A stretch of DNA of 64,000 nt from Pseudonocardia lacus (GCF_018531445.1 NZ_JAHDTH010000004.1:26092-90091); one strand, 5' to 3'; counted from the stretch's first letter, positions 47,308-56,098 are shown. Notes: a model not told the origin generated them from the letters alone. Translations and numbers: made by a program.

Positions 47308-47330
47308 AAGAGCTCCTGCCGGAGCTGGGC

Positions 47331-47534
47331 TCAGATCGGGCGGACCGTGTCGGCCTGCGGACCCTTGGCGCCCTGGCTCGCCTCGAAGGTGACCCGCTGG
47401 TTCTCCTCGAGGGTGCGGAAGCCGTCCGACTGGATGGCCGAGTAGTGGACGAAGACATCCGGACCGTTGTCGTCGGTCGCGATGAAGCCGAAGCCCTTCT
47501 CGGCGTTGAACCACTTGACGGTGCCCTGCGGCAT
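47331..47534 (-). CDS. cspA: Cold-shock protein CspA
   Basis: A 67-residue single cold-shock domain. RNA-binding motifs RNP1 'KGFGFI' and RNP2 'VFVHYSAI' are intact; '[13 protein letters not shown]' is the family opening. It binds single-stranded RNA and DNA and melts secondary structure. Shine-Dalgarno GGAGAT precedes ATG. The upstream 246 bases contain no gene, leaving room for the long regulatory leader usual for csp genes. Confidence 0.96.
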   Translation of the reverse strand: MPQGTVKWFNAEKGFGFIATDDNGPDVFVHYSAIQSDGFRTLEENQRVTFEASQGAKGPQADTVRPI

Positions 47535-47780
47535 ACCTGATCTCCATACGTGAAGCGGACCCGGCCGGCACTGTGCCGACCGGTGGCTGCACGGGAAACA
47601 CCGACGAGACGCAGATGCCTCTACTCACGCCTGTGAAGCCCACCGTCAACTTCCACGGACGCTTCACAACGATCGAGGAGGAACGACTGCAACCGGGGCG
47701 AAACCTATCACGGTCCGACGACGCCGAGGAGCACCCGGTAACGCTCGCGGGCCAGGATGCGACGCTCGGCCCAACGAAGA
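47535..47780 (-). promoter_or_regulatory. Putative cspA 5' leader
   Basis: A 246-base stretch. CGGCACTGTGCCG can form a hairpin (47577-47589 region, near the ribosome site), and GTGAAGCG at 47550-47557 is complementary to CGCTTCAC at 47660-47667, allowing a long-range pairing. This is consistent with a structured, temperature-dependent leader, but no known motif is recognised. Confidence 0.45.
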
Positions 47781-48371
47781 TCACCTTCCGGAGGGGCGCA
47801 CGTCGGCCGTCCGGTCGAGACCCGCCTCCAGGGCCCGGAACACCTCGTCGAGCAGGGTGTGCAGGTCGCCGCCGCCCTCCAGCCAGCGCTCGTAGGCGGC
47901 CAGCGCGACGCCCAGGCTGGCGTGCCCGATGGCCTGCGGGACGAGCCCGTCGACCGGCAGGCCGAGGCGGCGCCCGGCGTACTCGGCGACCACCCGGCGC
48001 CAGGCCGCGTAGCGCAGCGTGGAGTGCGCCTGCAGTGCGGGCGTGCCCAGGATCAGCCGCAGCCGCCTGCGGTGCCACGGCAGCTCGTCGGGGTGCACGT
48101 CGTTGAACGACAGCACCGCGGCCCGCACCCCGGCCAGCACCGACAGGTCGTCGGGCAGCGCGGCGAACGTCTCGCGCATCCGGTCGAGCTGCTCGTCGAA
48201 CGCTCCCCAGGGGATGTCGTTCTTGGAGGCGTAGTAGCGGAACACCGTGCGCCTGCCGATGCCGGCGGCCGCGGCGATGTCGTCGACGGTGGTGGTGTCG
48301 AAGCCGCGGGCGCTGAACAGGTCCAGCGCGATGTGCTCTATCTCCGCGCGCGAAGTGACCGGGCGGCGCAC
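47781..48371 (-). CDS. MftR-like TetR regulator
   Basis: A 196-residue TetR protein from GTG 48371. The N-terminal helix-turn-helix is 'DLFSARGFDTTTVDDIAAAA' continuing 'GIGRRTVFRYYASKNDIPWG'. The 'RYYASKNDIPWGAFD' and 'PALQAHSTLRYAAWRRVVAE' segments are, by memory, characteristic of MftR, the acyl-CoA-responsive repressor of mycofactocin genes. No mycofactocin genes lie in this window, so it is an orphan here. It follows the GGDEF gene by two bases (stop 48374), so the two are cotranscribed. Confidence 0.8.
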   Translation of the reverse strand: MRRPVTSRAEIEHIALDLFSARGFDTTTVDDIAAAAGIGRRTVFRYYASKNDIPWGAFDEQLDRMRETFAALPDDLSVLAGVRAAVLSFNDVHPDELPWHRRRLRLILGTPALQAHSTLRYAAWRRVVAEYAGRRLGLPVDGLVPQAIGHASLGVALAAYERWLEGGGDLHTLLDEVFRALEAGLDRTADVRPSGR

Positions 48372-48373
48372 GG

Positions 48374-49708
48374 TCAGGCCATCGGGAGCTGGCCGGCTCC
48401 CGCCCCCGCCACCGGTTCGACGCCGATGCGCACCGTGTTGCGCCCGGCCCGCTTGGCCGCGTACATCGCCGTGTCCGCGCCCTCGACCAGCTCCAGCAGC
48501 TCGCTGCCGTCGGACGGGAAGGTGGCGCCGCCGATGGAGACGGTGAGCGGGTCGACCTCCACCCGCCGCGGCGGCTGGCCGATCTCGACGACCAGCCGCA
48601 GGTCCTCGACGCGGCGGCGGATGCGGTCGGCGACGGCGTGCGCGGCGGCCGGGTCGTGGTCGCCGTCCAGGCCGGAGAGCAGCACGACGAACTCCTCGCC
48701 GCCGAACCGGCCGACCAGGTCCTCCTCGCGGACCTCGCCCTGCACGGCCTCGGCCACGGCGGCCAGCACCTCGTCGCCGACGAGGTGCCCGTGGTCGTCG
48801 TTGACCTTCTTGAAGTGGTCGATGTCGAGCACCAGCACCGTGGCCTGGGCGTCGGCCTCCTCGCTGCGGCGCAGGGCGCGGGTGGCGCGCACGTGCCACC
48901 CGGCCGAGGAGAGCAGGCCGGTCTTGCCGTCGGTGTCGACGGCGTCCTGGAGCTGGCGGACCAGCACCGTGCGGTGCAGCACGATCAGCGTGGGCAGCAC
49001 GAACGCCGCGTAGGCGGGACCGAAGGCGGTCATCGCACCGGCGGCCAGTGCACCCATCGACAGCGTCGCGAACTCCAGGACGGCCTCGTCGAGCGGGCCC
49101 AGCAGCCTGCGGAAGGTGGCCATGTCCGGGGAGGTGCCGGTGGGCACCATGACCCCGACGACGAGCAGCATGTTGACCGCCGCGTAGGCGAGCAGGGCGA
49201 GCCCGACGATGAGCAACCCGACCGGGCTGCGGAACCGCTCGGCGGGGTCGACGGCGCCGATGACCGCGGCCGCCGCCTGCACCGACAGCACGATCGCGGC
49301 CGCGCTGAACACCACCCGGTGCGGTGGGACCGCGCCGGAGCGCCACGCCCGCACGTAGAGGTGGGCGTAGACGATCACCACGACGACCGCGGCCAGCGCA
49401 CCGGGCAGCAGCGCGGCCGCGGCGAACGTCCAGACCGAGCTGAGGTCGATGTGCGGGCTGGCGTCGGTGCGGCGGCGGCGGCGCTCGACGCCAAGGGAGG
49501 CCTCGGTGCCGACGACGGCGGCCACGACGAGCACCGCGAGCGTCCAGCCCCATTGCGCCGGCAGGGCCGCCGGCAGCGCGAGCACCTGCAGCACGAGCAC
49601 GGCCGCGGTGAGCAGGACGACGGCGATGACGGTGCCCAGCACCCGACCGGGCAGCGACCACACCGCCCACGTGCGGACGGCCAGCGGGTTCCGCCTCGGC
49701 ACACGCAC
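48374..49708 (-). CDS. Membrane diguanylate cyclase (GGDEF)
   Basis: A 444-residue protein. Residues 20-250 hold seven or so membrane helices in an MASE-like sensor, then a GGDEF domain (about 265-430) that makes cyclic di-GMP from two GTP. The active-site motif is 'GGEEF', with 'VLVLDIDHFKKVNDDHGH' at the metal site and the inhibitory I-site RxxD in 'REEDLVGRFGGEEF', five residues before the motif. So it is expected to be active and product-inhibited. No EAL domain. GTG 49708 start. It shares an operon with the MftR-like regulator. Confidence 0.9.
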   Translation of the reverse strand: MRVPRRNPLAVRTWAVWSLPGRVLGTVIAVVLLTAAVLVLQVLALPAALPAQWGWTLAVLVVAAVVGTEASLGVERRRRRTDASPHIDLSSVWTFAAAALLPGALAAVVVVIVYAHLYVRAWRSGAVPPHRVVFSAAAIVLSVQAAAAVIGAVDPAERFRSPVGLLIVGLALLAYAAVNMLLVVGVMVPTGTSPDMATFRRLLGPLDEAVLEFATLSMGALAAGAMTAFGPAYAAFVLPTLIVLHRTVLVRQLQDAVDTDGKTGLLSSAGWHVRATRALRRSEEADAQATVLVLDIDHFKKVNDDHGHLVGDEVLAAVAEAVQGEVREEDLVGRFGGEEFVVLLSGLDGDHDPAAAHAVADRIRRRVEDLRLVVEIGQPPRRVEVDPLTVSIGGATFPSDGSELLELVEGADTAMYAAKRAGRNTVRIGVEPVAGAGAGQLPMA

Positions 49709-49956
49709 CCCCGGATTCGCTTCGGCCCGCCCGCGGCCCGATCGGCTTCCCCCCGCCCGAGGGCGATGCTAGCCATCCGACGACCTGGTCACAGCGCCCA
49801 TCCGGAGACGTCCGGCGAAGGGCCGGTCAGCGTCGGGGAAAGGCGCCGCGGGCCCGGACGGGCGGAACCGGGCACGACGACATGATCGTACCCGCGCGTA
49901 GGGTCCGGGAAGGAGGTGCGGGGCCGGCGGCGCTCGCCGCGGACCGGGGAGAGGTG

Positions 49957-50030
49957 TGGCCAGGGGCGGGGTCGAACCGCCGACCTACCGCTTTTCAGGC
50001 GGTCGCTCGTACCAACTGAGCTACCTGGCC
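49957..50030 (-). tRNA. tRNA-Phe (GAA)
   Basis: Read on the minus strand: acceptor GGCCAGG pairs with CCTGGCC; the D arm carries AGCTCAGTTGGT; the anticodon stem ACCGC/GCGGT holds loop CTGAAAA with anticodon GAA; and the T arm has GGTTCGAC. The CCA end is not encoded. First of three tRNA genes in 310 bases on this strand. Confidence 0.95.
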
Positions 50031-50061
50031 GTGCCGGCGCGGAGCACCGGACGATGTGGAG

Positions 50062-50135
50062 CGACCCAGACGGGACTCGAACCCGCGACCTTCGCCGTGA
50101 CAGGGCGACGCGCTAACCAACTGCGCCACTGGGCC
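50062..50135 (-). tRNA. tRNA-Asp (GTC)
   Basis: Minus strand: acceptor GGCCCAG/CTGGGTC with one G-U pair, anticodon stem TCGCC/GGCGA around loop CTGTCAC (anticodon GTC), T loop GGTTCGAGTCC, discriminator G as expected for tRNA-Asp. CCA not encoded. Confidence 0.95.
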
Positions 50136-50195
50136 TTGCTGTGAATCTGCCTCGCTGTGCAACTGCGGAACTGATCGTACTGCCGAACTGTACCG

Positions 50196-50268
50196 TGCCC
50201 CCAACGGGATTCGAACCCGCGCTGCCGCCTTGAAAGGGCGGAGTCCTAGGCCGCTAGACGATGGGGGC
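50196..50268 (-). tRNA. tRNA-Glu (TTC)
   Basis: Minus strand: acceptor GCCCCCA/TGGGGGC, anticodon stem CCGCC/GGCGG with loop CTTTCAA (anticodon TTC), T loop GGTTCGAATCC. CCA not encoded. The three tRNA genes are 31 and 60 bases apart and may form one transcript. Confidence 0.95.
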
Positions 50269-50383
50269 TTGAGCCACCGGGGTGACCCCCGCCCGCAACG
50301 GCTGTCCGTTGGGAGCGATGAAATCATATGCCGGCCCGGTTCGCCCCCCGAATCCGGGGGGCACTTCCCGGCCCCGTCGCTGG

Positions 50384-50620
50384 TCAGCGACGCACGGGCG
50401 GCGGCAGGTCGGGGTTGGCGGAGATCAGGCCGAGCATGTCGAGCAGCTGGCGCAGGTCGTCGGAGTCCGAGCAGTTGCGGGCGACCACCATCCGCGCGCT
50501 GTGCAGCTGGTCCTCCGAGACGCGGTAGGCGTCGGCCGCGGTCCGCTGGCTCGGGATGGCCCCGGCCACCGAGCGGTCGTCCCCGACGTCCTGACGCGCG
50601 CTGCTGATGCCACTGCTCAT
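50384..50620 (-). CDS. Small hypothetical protein
   Basis: A 78-residue protein from ATG 50620 with GGGAG just upstream. It is soluble and helical, with 'TAADAYRVSEDQLHSARMVV' and 'DSDDLRQLLDMLGLI' as the two clearest helices. I do not recognise the family. It lies upstream of the tRNA cluster on the same strand, 115 bases before tRNA-Glu. Confidence 0.6.
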   Translation of the reverse strand: MSSGISSARQDVGDDRSVAGAIPSQRTAADAYRVSEDQLHSARMVVARNCSDSDDLRQLLDMLGLISANPDLPPPVRR

Positions 50621-51019
50621 TCGACGCTCCCCGTGCGATCGCAAGCATGCCCTCGACACCACCGGAGAGCTGCGGCGCGACGGCTCGTGGGCCACCCCGC
50701 CCCCGAGAGACCGGTCGAGATCCACCCGATCGGTGATCGGTGGACACGCCGGCGTCCCCCCACAACCACCCCCGTGGTCGTGACCGAGACGTTACCTAGC
50801 CGTTGTCGACGACGCACCCCGCTGGCCGGGTGAGACTGACGGGACGATCAGGGGTTGACGATCACTGGGAGCGATCACCCGACCACGCAGTGGTAGATTT
50901 CACCTGGACAGCAGGCGTAGCGTGCCGGATCGGCCGGTCCACGTCACACATGGCCGCTCTACGATCAGCGCCGAGGAGTCCGCGCCCCCGGGCTCCACGC
51001 CGAGAGGATGGCTTCCCCC
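50621..51019. other. 399-base divergent intergenic region
   Basis: It separates the small gene at 50620 from the HMA gene at 51020 and must hold both promoters. The palindrome TGCGATCGCA lies at 50634-50643. The right half has TTGACG near 50855 and an AT-richer TAGATTTCAC patch near 50893, but no pair with promoter spacing is convincing. No gene is supported. Confidence 0.45.
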
Positions 51020-51286
51020 ATGTCCGTCCGCCCGTCCGCTCCGTCCCCCGTCGCGGTGCTCAAGCCCGCCGCGGGCCGCTTCCACACCACGGTCACCGTC
51101 GCGGGCATGGACTGCCCGCACTGCGTGCGCTCGGTCACCGAGGGGATCAACGGCATCGCCGGCGTCTGCGCGGTGCACGCCAACCTCGCCTCCGGCGCCG
51201 TCACCGTGCTCGCCGACCGCGAGGTGGCCGAGGCGGAGATCGCCGCCGCGGTCGACGAGGCCGGGTACGAGCTCGTCTCGTACTGA
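51020..51286 (+). CDS. Heavy-metal-associated (copper chaperone-like) protein
   Basis: An 88-residue protein with one HMA domain. 'VAGMDCPHCVRSVTEGINGI' contains the metal motif M-x-C-x2-C, here MDCPHC, followed by the ferredoxin-like fold ending 'IAAAVDEAGYELVS'. It probably binds Cu(I) and delivers it to an ATPase encoded elsewhere. ATG 51020 is chosen because GAGAGG is 12 bases upstream; ATG 51008 would put it too close. No P-type ATPase or CsoR regulator is adjacent. Confidence 0.88.
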   Translation: MSVRPSAPSPVAVLKPAAGRFHTTVTVAGMDCPHCVRSVTEGINGIAGVCAVHANLASGAVTVLADREVAEAEIAAAVDEAGYELVSY

Positions 51287-51400
51287 CCTCCCGCTCCACC
51301 CCGAGCCGCACCCGCCGCCTGCGACGCGCTCGTTCGCCGCGCGCGTCGCGACGGTCCGGTGCGCCCGTGGGGTCCCCGGCCGCGCCCGTACCCTCCACCC

Positions 51401-51835
51401 ATGTCGTTCCCGCTCCCGCCGCCCCAGCAGGGCCCGCCGACGCAGCAGCAGGGCCCCCGGCACCGCTCGGTGCCCGCGCCGCGGACCGCTACGGGCAGGC
51501 GCGCCGAGCCGCGGGGCGCCGACGCGCCGGAGGACGTCGAGCTCGACTCCTACCTGGCCGCGCTCGCCCCGACCACCGACGACCCGTCGCTGACCGCAGG
51601 CTTCGGCAACGCCCAGGTCTTCCAGCTGCGGCTGCCGGCGCTGCGGATCGAGCAGTTGCGCCGGATCGCCGAGGAGCGCGGGGTCTCGCCGGGCGCGCTC
51701 GCCGTCGACTGGGTGATCGACCGGCTGGACCGCGAGGACACCCCGACTGGGCCTTTCGCCGTGGTCGCGGAGGCCGAGAAGCGCCGGCGCAGCCCGTTGG
51801 GCAAGCTCAGCAGGCGCTCCCGGCGCGGCGACTAG
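51401..51835 (+). CDS. RHH-like domain protein with Gln/Pro-rich N-terminus
   Basis: A 144-residue protein. Residues 1-45 are Pro/Gln-rich and disordered. 'FQLRLPALRIEQLRRIAEER' and 'GVSPGALAVDWVIDRLDRE' (about residues 75-112) have the strand-helix-helix pattern of ribbon-helix-helix DNA-binding proteins. The end is basic. TACCCT at 51389-51394 lies six bases before ATG. Its stop overlaps, on the opposite strand, the stop of the next gene within one CTAG. Role unknown. Confidence 0.65.
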   Translation: MSFPLPPPQQGPPTQQQGPRHRSVPAPRTATGRRAEPRGADAPEDVELDSYLAALAPTTDDPSLTAGFGNAQVFQLRLPALRIEQLRRIAEERGVSPGALAVDWVIDRLDREDTPTGPFAVVAEAEKRRRSPLGKLSRRSRRGD

Positions 51836-52074
51836 CCCCGGGGGTCGGGCAGGACCGCGACGAGGAACGGCGCCGGCTCCGGCACTGCCCCGGCGCCCGA
51901 CATCGGCCCGAGGGGCTTGGGTCTGCGCGGCTCGCGCACCCCCGCGGAGCCCTCCGGGTCGTCGGGGTCGTCGAGGTCGCGGGAGAGGACGTCGAAGGGG
52001 TCGACGACGGCGGGCACCGGGGTCCGGCTCTGCCGTCCCGGCCGCCGCTCCGGTCTGCGCCTGCCACGGGCCAT
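51832..52074 (-). CDS. Small basic hypothetical protein
   Basis: An 80-residue protein from ATG 52074 with an Arg-rich N-terminus, then 'VPAVVDPFDVLSRDLDDPDD' and 'GAVPEPAPFLVAVLPDPRG'. Its composition is less extreme than shadow frames. The stop codon lies on the CTAG shared with the convergent gene. No family recognised. It could also be non-coding. Confidence 0.45.
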   Translation of the reverse strand: MARGRRRPERRPGRQSRTPVPAVVDPFDVLSRDLDDPDDPEGSAGVREPRRPKPLGPMSGAGAVPEPAPFLVAVLPDPRG

Positions 52075-52106
52075 GCCGTCGAGTGTGCCAGCTCACACCC
52101 GGGTTT

Positions 52107-53552
52107 TCACTGCCCCGGCGTGACGTTCGCGACCGGGGCGGAGCCGAGGCACGGGCTGCCGCTGAGCCGGGTGATGTCGACCGCGTCGGCCAGCGCCTGG
52201 TAGCCCGCCGCCGACAGGTGCAGGCCGTCGCCGGAGTCGAACTGGGGGGCCAGCCGGTCGCGGTCGGCCGGGTCGGCCACGGCGGCGGCGAAGTCGAAGA
52301 CCCCGTTCGACATGGTCGGCCCCTGCGCCCTGATCCAGGCGTTGACGGAGTTGCGGGTGCCGGTCGCGCCCAGGGTGCCGTGCGCGCCCGCGGCCGACGG
52401 CGTGATGGTGGTCAGGTAGATCCGCCTGCCCTCGGCCCGGACCCTGGCCACGTACTTGCGCAGGCCGTCGACCACCTCGATCGCGTTGTGCCCGACGGCG
52501 ATGTCGTTGGTGCCGATGTGCAGCACGACGTCCGTGGCGCCCGACGGCGCCAGCACGTCGCGCTCGAAGCGGGTCAGCGGGGAGTCGCCGTCGCGCTCCG
52601 GGTCGTCGCCGAGCAGGCGGTTGCGGGAGATGCCGGCGTTGAGCACGACCATGCGGGCGACCGGGTCGGCCGAGGGGTCGGTGAGCCTGCGGGCCAGCGC
52701 GTCGGTCCAGCGCTGGTCCACGCCGACGCTGCTGCCCACCCCGTCGGTGATCGAGTCGCCCACGGCCACCAGCGCGTTCACCGGGCGGGTCGTGAAGACG
52801 TCGAGGCCGGTCAGCACCGACCAGGAGCCGATGCTGTCCGGGAACGCGGCCGCGTCGGCGCGGGTGGCGTCGCCCGGACCCGACCGGTAGGACGTCTGCA
52901 GCGCCACCGAGTGCCGGGTGATCGTGTCCGGGACGGTGGTCAGGAAGACGCTGACCGCGATCGGGACGCCCGCCTCGGCGTGCAGCGGCACCGGGTCGCT
53001 GACCGCGTCGTCGCCGGCCGGGATGACGATCCGGGGCTCGTCGGTGAAGGTGACCGTGCGCTGCGTGCCCTCGGCGAGGGCGGCGCCGCCCTCCGAGCGG
53101 GCCACCGAGACGGCCCCGATCTCCAGCCCACTGCCGCCGTAGGCGTTGGACAGCCGCACCCGCAGCTGGGAGCCGCTGACCTGCGGGTGCACGATCATCC
53201 GCAGGGTCGTGCCGGCCAGGCCCGCCTCCCTCGGGGCGGCCTGCGGGGCGGCCTGCCAGCCGGTCACCCAGGTCGGCGCGCAGGCCATGGCCCCGGTGGG
53301 GGCGGCGCCGGCCTGCGCGACCGGGCCCACCCCGTAGGAGCCCGGCACGGCCAGCGCCAGCCCGGCGACGCAGGTGGCCGTCACGGCCACGCCCAGCCGG
53401 AAGCGGTCGACGATCGTGCGCCACTCGACCGGCCGGCGATGCCTGCGCCCCATCAGCCCGCTCACCCCCCGCGCGATTACGCGCCCGCGCGATCCCAGCC
53501 GCTTGAAGCCGAACGCCGACGCGGTTCCCGGACCGCCCACCACAAGCGACAT
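52107..53552 (-). CDS. Secreted SGNH/GDSL hydrolase
   Basis: A 481-residue exported esterase-like protein. The signal segment is about residues 52-72 if ATG 53552 is the start; GTG or ATG starts near 53450 would give a normal signal peptide length and may be correct. Residues 90-240 are an N-terminal beta domain. The SGNH core has block I 'VAVGDSITDGVG' (Ser), block II Gly in 'NAGISRNRL', block III 'LHIGTNDIAV' (Asn) and block V 'DSGDGLHLSAAGYQAL' (Asp, His). The substrate is probably an acyl or acetyl ester of a polysaccharide or lipid. Confidence 0.88.
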   Translation of the reverse strand: MSLVVGGPGTASAFGFKRLGSRGRVIARGVSGLMGRRHRRPVEWRTIVDRFRLGVAVTATCVAGLALAVPGSYGVGPVAQAGAAPTGAMACAPTWVTGWQAAPQAAPREAGLAGTTLRMIVHPQVSGSQLRVRLSNAYGGSGLEIGAVSVARSEGGAALAEGTQRTVTFTDEPRIVIPAGDDAVSDPVPLHAEAGVPIAVSVFLTTVPDTITRHSVALQTSYRSGPGDATRADAAAFPDSIGSWSVLTGLDVFTTRPVNALVAVGDSITDGVGSSVGVDQRWTDALARRLTDPSADPVARMVVLNAGISRNRLLGDDPERDGDSPLTRFERDVLAPSGATDVVLHIGTNDIAVGHNAIEVVDGLRKYVARVRAEGRRIYLTTITPSAAGAHGTLGATGTRNSVNAWIRAQGPTMSNGVFDFAAAVADPADRDRLAPQFDSGDGLHLSAAGYQALADAVDITRLSGSPCLGSAPVANVTPGQ

Positions 53553-53773
53553 GCACTACATGTAGACCTATCGTCACATATCGTTACTCCGCACAGCTCA
53601 TCGGGCGTGTCGCAGTCGGCCCAGTGGACGGCGTGGCCCGCCTCCTGGGCAGGGCCATCGGGTCCGCTACGGGCGCCCCGGTGCTCCAGGGCCTGCCCCG
53701 GGCGCGGCGCGCGCCATAAGGTCGGGGCGACCACCGGGCCGCGGGGCCCGGCGCGACGGCGAGGAGGCCAGGC
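53553..53773. other. Divergent promoter region, SGNH hydrolase and acyl-CoA synthetase
   Basis: A 221-base stretch. Left end: palindrome CTACATGTAG (53556-53565) and AT-rich GTCACATATCGTTACT. TAAGGT at about 53728 could be the -10 of the synthetase with a leader of about 40 bases. No known operator or riboswitch is recognised. Confidence 0.4.
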
Positions 53774-55651
53774 GTGGGTGCCTACGAGGACGTCTTCCGG
53801 TCCAGCACGGACGACCCGGAGGGGTTCTGGCTGGGGGCCGCGCGCTCCCTCGACTGGCACGTCGAACCCACCCGCGCGTTGGACGGCTCGAACCCGCCGT
53901 TCTACCGCTGGTTCCCCGATGGCGAGCTGAACGTCTGCCACAACGCGCTCGACCGCCACGTCGACGGTGGCCGCGGCGACCGGGCCGCGCTCGTCTACGA
54001 CTCCCCGGTCACCGGCACCAAGCGGACCTACACCTACGCGCAGCTGCGCGACGAGGTGGCCCGGTTCGCCGGGGTGCTGGCCGGGCTGGGCGTCGGTCGC
54101 GGCGACCGCGTCGTGATCTACATGCCGATGGTCCCCGAGGCGGCCGTCGCGATGCTGGCCTGCGCCCGCATCGGCGCGGTGCACTCGGTCGTGTTCGGCG
54201 GGTTCGCGGCCAAGGAGCTCGCCGTCCGGATCGACGACGCACAGCCCGAGGTGATCGTCTCCGCGTCCTGCGGCATCGAGGGCAAGCGGGTCATCGAGTA
54301 CAAGCCCCTGCTCGACCGCGCGATCGAACTGGCGACGCACAAGCCGACCAAGCGGGTGATCCTGGCCCGCCCGCAGGCCGACGCCGAGATGGGCCCGGAC
54401 GACGTCGACTGGGCCGAGGCGATGGCCGCCGCCGAGCCGGCCGACTGCGTGCCGATGAAGGCGACCGACCCGCTCTACATCCTCTACACGTCCGGGACGA
54501 CCGGGAAGCCGAAGGGGGTCGTGCGCGACGGCGGCGGCTACGCGGTCGCGCTGGCCTGGTCGATGCCCAACGTCTACGACGTCGGCGCCGGCGAGACGAT
54601 CTTCACCGCGTCCGACGTCGGGTGGGTCGTCGGGCACTCCTACATCGTCTACGCGCCGCTGCTGGCCGGGGCCACGACCGTGCTCTACGAGGGCAAGCCC
54701 GTCGGCACGCCCGACGCGGGGCAGTTCTGGCGGGTGATCGCGGAGAACGGCGTGAAGAGCATGTTCACCGCACCGACCGCGTTCCGGGCCATCAAGAAGG
54801 AGGACCCCGACGGCGCGTTCACCCGCAAGTACGACCTGTCCGGCCTGCGGTACCTGTTCCTGGCCGGCGAGCGCCTCGACCCGGAGACCCACCGCTGGGC
54901 CTCCGACCTGCTGGGCATCCCGGTGATCGACCACTGGTGGCAGACCGAGACCGGCTGGCCGATCGTGGCCAACCCGGCCGGCATCGAGCTGCTGGAGATC
55001 AAGCCGGGCTCGCCGACCCGGCCGCTGCCCGGCTGGGACGTGCGCGTGCTGGACGGCTCGGGCAACCCGGTGGAGCCCGGCACCGACGGCGCCATCGTGG
55101 TGAAGCTGCCGATGCCGCCGGGCGCGCTGCCGACCCTGTGGAACGACGACGAGCGGTTCGTCCGCTCGTACGTGTCGACATTCGACGGCTTCTACCTCAC
55201 CGGCGACGGCGGGCGCATCGACGCCGACGGCTACGTCTACGTCATGGGCCGCACCGACGACGTCATCAACGTCGCCGGGCACCGGCTCTCCACCGGCGGC
55301 ATGGAGGAGGTACTGGCCTCGCACCCGGCCGTCGCCGAATGCGCCGTCATCGGCGTGGCCGACCGGATGAAGGGCCAGGTGCCGCGCGGCTTCGTGGTCC
55401 TCAAGGCGGGCGTCGAGGTCGACGAGGAGGCGCTGCGGGCCGAGCTCGTGCAGCTGGTGCGCGACCAGGTCGGCGCCGTCGCCTCGCTGAAGGAGGTGGC
55501 CGTCGTGCCGGCGCTGCCCAAGACCCGCTCGGGCAAGATCCTGCGCAAGACGATGCGCGGCATCGCCGACGGCCTCGACGAGCCGGTCCCGTCGACCATC
55601 GAGAGCGCCGACGTCCTCGACGCGCTGCGCCCGGTGCTGCGGCGCGACTGA
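53774..55651 (+). CDS. Acetyl/propionyl-CoA synthetase (PrpE-like)
   Basis: A 625-residue AMP-forming acyl-CoA synthetase. The N-terminal ACAS domain covers 'YEDVFRSSTDDPEGFW'. ATP motifs are 'YILYTSGTTGKPKGVV' and 'HWWQTETGWPI'; 'YLTGDGGRIDADGYVYVMGR' precedes the hinge; and the C-terminal 'PKTRSGKILRKTMR' holds the catalytic Lys that is acetylation-controlled in the family. The 'DVGWVVGHSYIVYAPL' pocket and overall length fit propionyl-CoA synthetase as well as acetyl-CoA synthetase. GTG start 53774 with GGAGG upstream. It feeds acyl-CoA to central metabolism. Confidence 0.9.
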   Translation: MGAYEDVFRSSTDDPEGFWLGAARSLDWHVEPTRALDGSNPPFYRWFPDGELNVCHNALDRHVDGGRGDRAALVYDSPVTGTKRTYTYAQLRDEVARFAGVLAGLGVGRGDRVVIYMPMVPEAAVAMLACARIGAVHSVVFGGFAAKELAVRIDDAQPEVIVSASCGIEGKRVIEYKPLLDRAIELATHKPTKRVILARPQADAEMGPDDVDWAEAMAAAEPADCVPMKATDPLYILYTSGTTGKPKGVVRDGGGYAVALAWSMPNVYDVGAGETIFTASDVGWVVGHSYIVYAPLLAGATTVLYEGKPVGTPDAGQFWRVIAENGVKSMFTAPTAFRAIKKEDPDGAFTRKYDLSGLRYLFLAGERLDPETHRWASDLLGIPVIDHWWQTETGWPIVANPAGIELLEIKPGSPTRPLPGWDVRVLDGSGNPVEPGTDGAIVVKLPMPPGALPTLWNDDERFVRSYVSTFDGFYLTGDGGRIDADGYVYVMGRTDDVINVAGHRLSTGGMEEVLASHPAVAECAVIGVADRMKGQVPRGFVVLKAGVEVDEEALRAELVQLVRDQVGAVASLKEVAVVPALPKTRSGKILRKTMRGIADGLDEPVPSTIESADVLDALRPVLRRD

Positions 55652-55831
55652 GCCGCATGCCAGAGGCCTTCGGCCCGTCGTTGACGGCTGTTCGGAGCAA
55701 TTTGGCGGCTTTGCGTCACTGCGGTGTTAACGCCGCCGGGCGCGAACCGGATGGGTGGGGCGGGGCCGTCGCGGCGGCCCCCGCCCCGCCCGCGCCCACC
55801 CGGGCCGCCCCCGCCCCGAGAGGACGCAGCC

Positions 55832-56002
55832 GTGCGCCCCTTCCCCACCCGCCGCACCGCCGTGCTCGGCGCCCTGGTCAGCGCCGGGGTCGCCGCCACG
55901 ATGCTGGCCACCGCGGCGGTCCACGCCCCCGGCCCGGCGCCGTCCGCGGCGGCCACCGTCCAGATGCGCCCGCACGGCCCGGTGACCACCGCCGAGCGCT
56001 GA
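55832..56002 (+). CDS. Short secreted or membrane peptide
   Basis: A 56-residue ORF with GTG 55832 and GAGAGGA ten bases upstream. 'FPTRRTAVLGALVSAGVAAT' opens with a twin Arg and a hydrophobic stretch to residue 33, followed by an Ala-rich possible cleavage region and a short tail. No family recognised. It may be a secreted peptide or a single-pass membrane protein. Confidence 0.5.
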   Translation: MRPFPTRRTAVLGALVSAGVAATMLATAAVHAPGPAPSAAATVQMRPHGPVTTAER

Positions 56003-56098
56003 CCCACCGCCGGGTTAGGGTCGCTTCACCGCAGGTGAGGGCACCCGAACCGGCAACCCCGGCTACCCCGGGAAGTCGCGCGGGTGCACCATGGGGCC

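Noticed and set aside
49957..50268. tRNA cluster as an attachment site for an integrated element
   Set aside because: All three tRNAs are complete, no integrase is nearby and no direct repeat of a tRNA 3' end was noticed.
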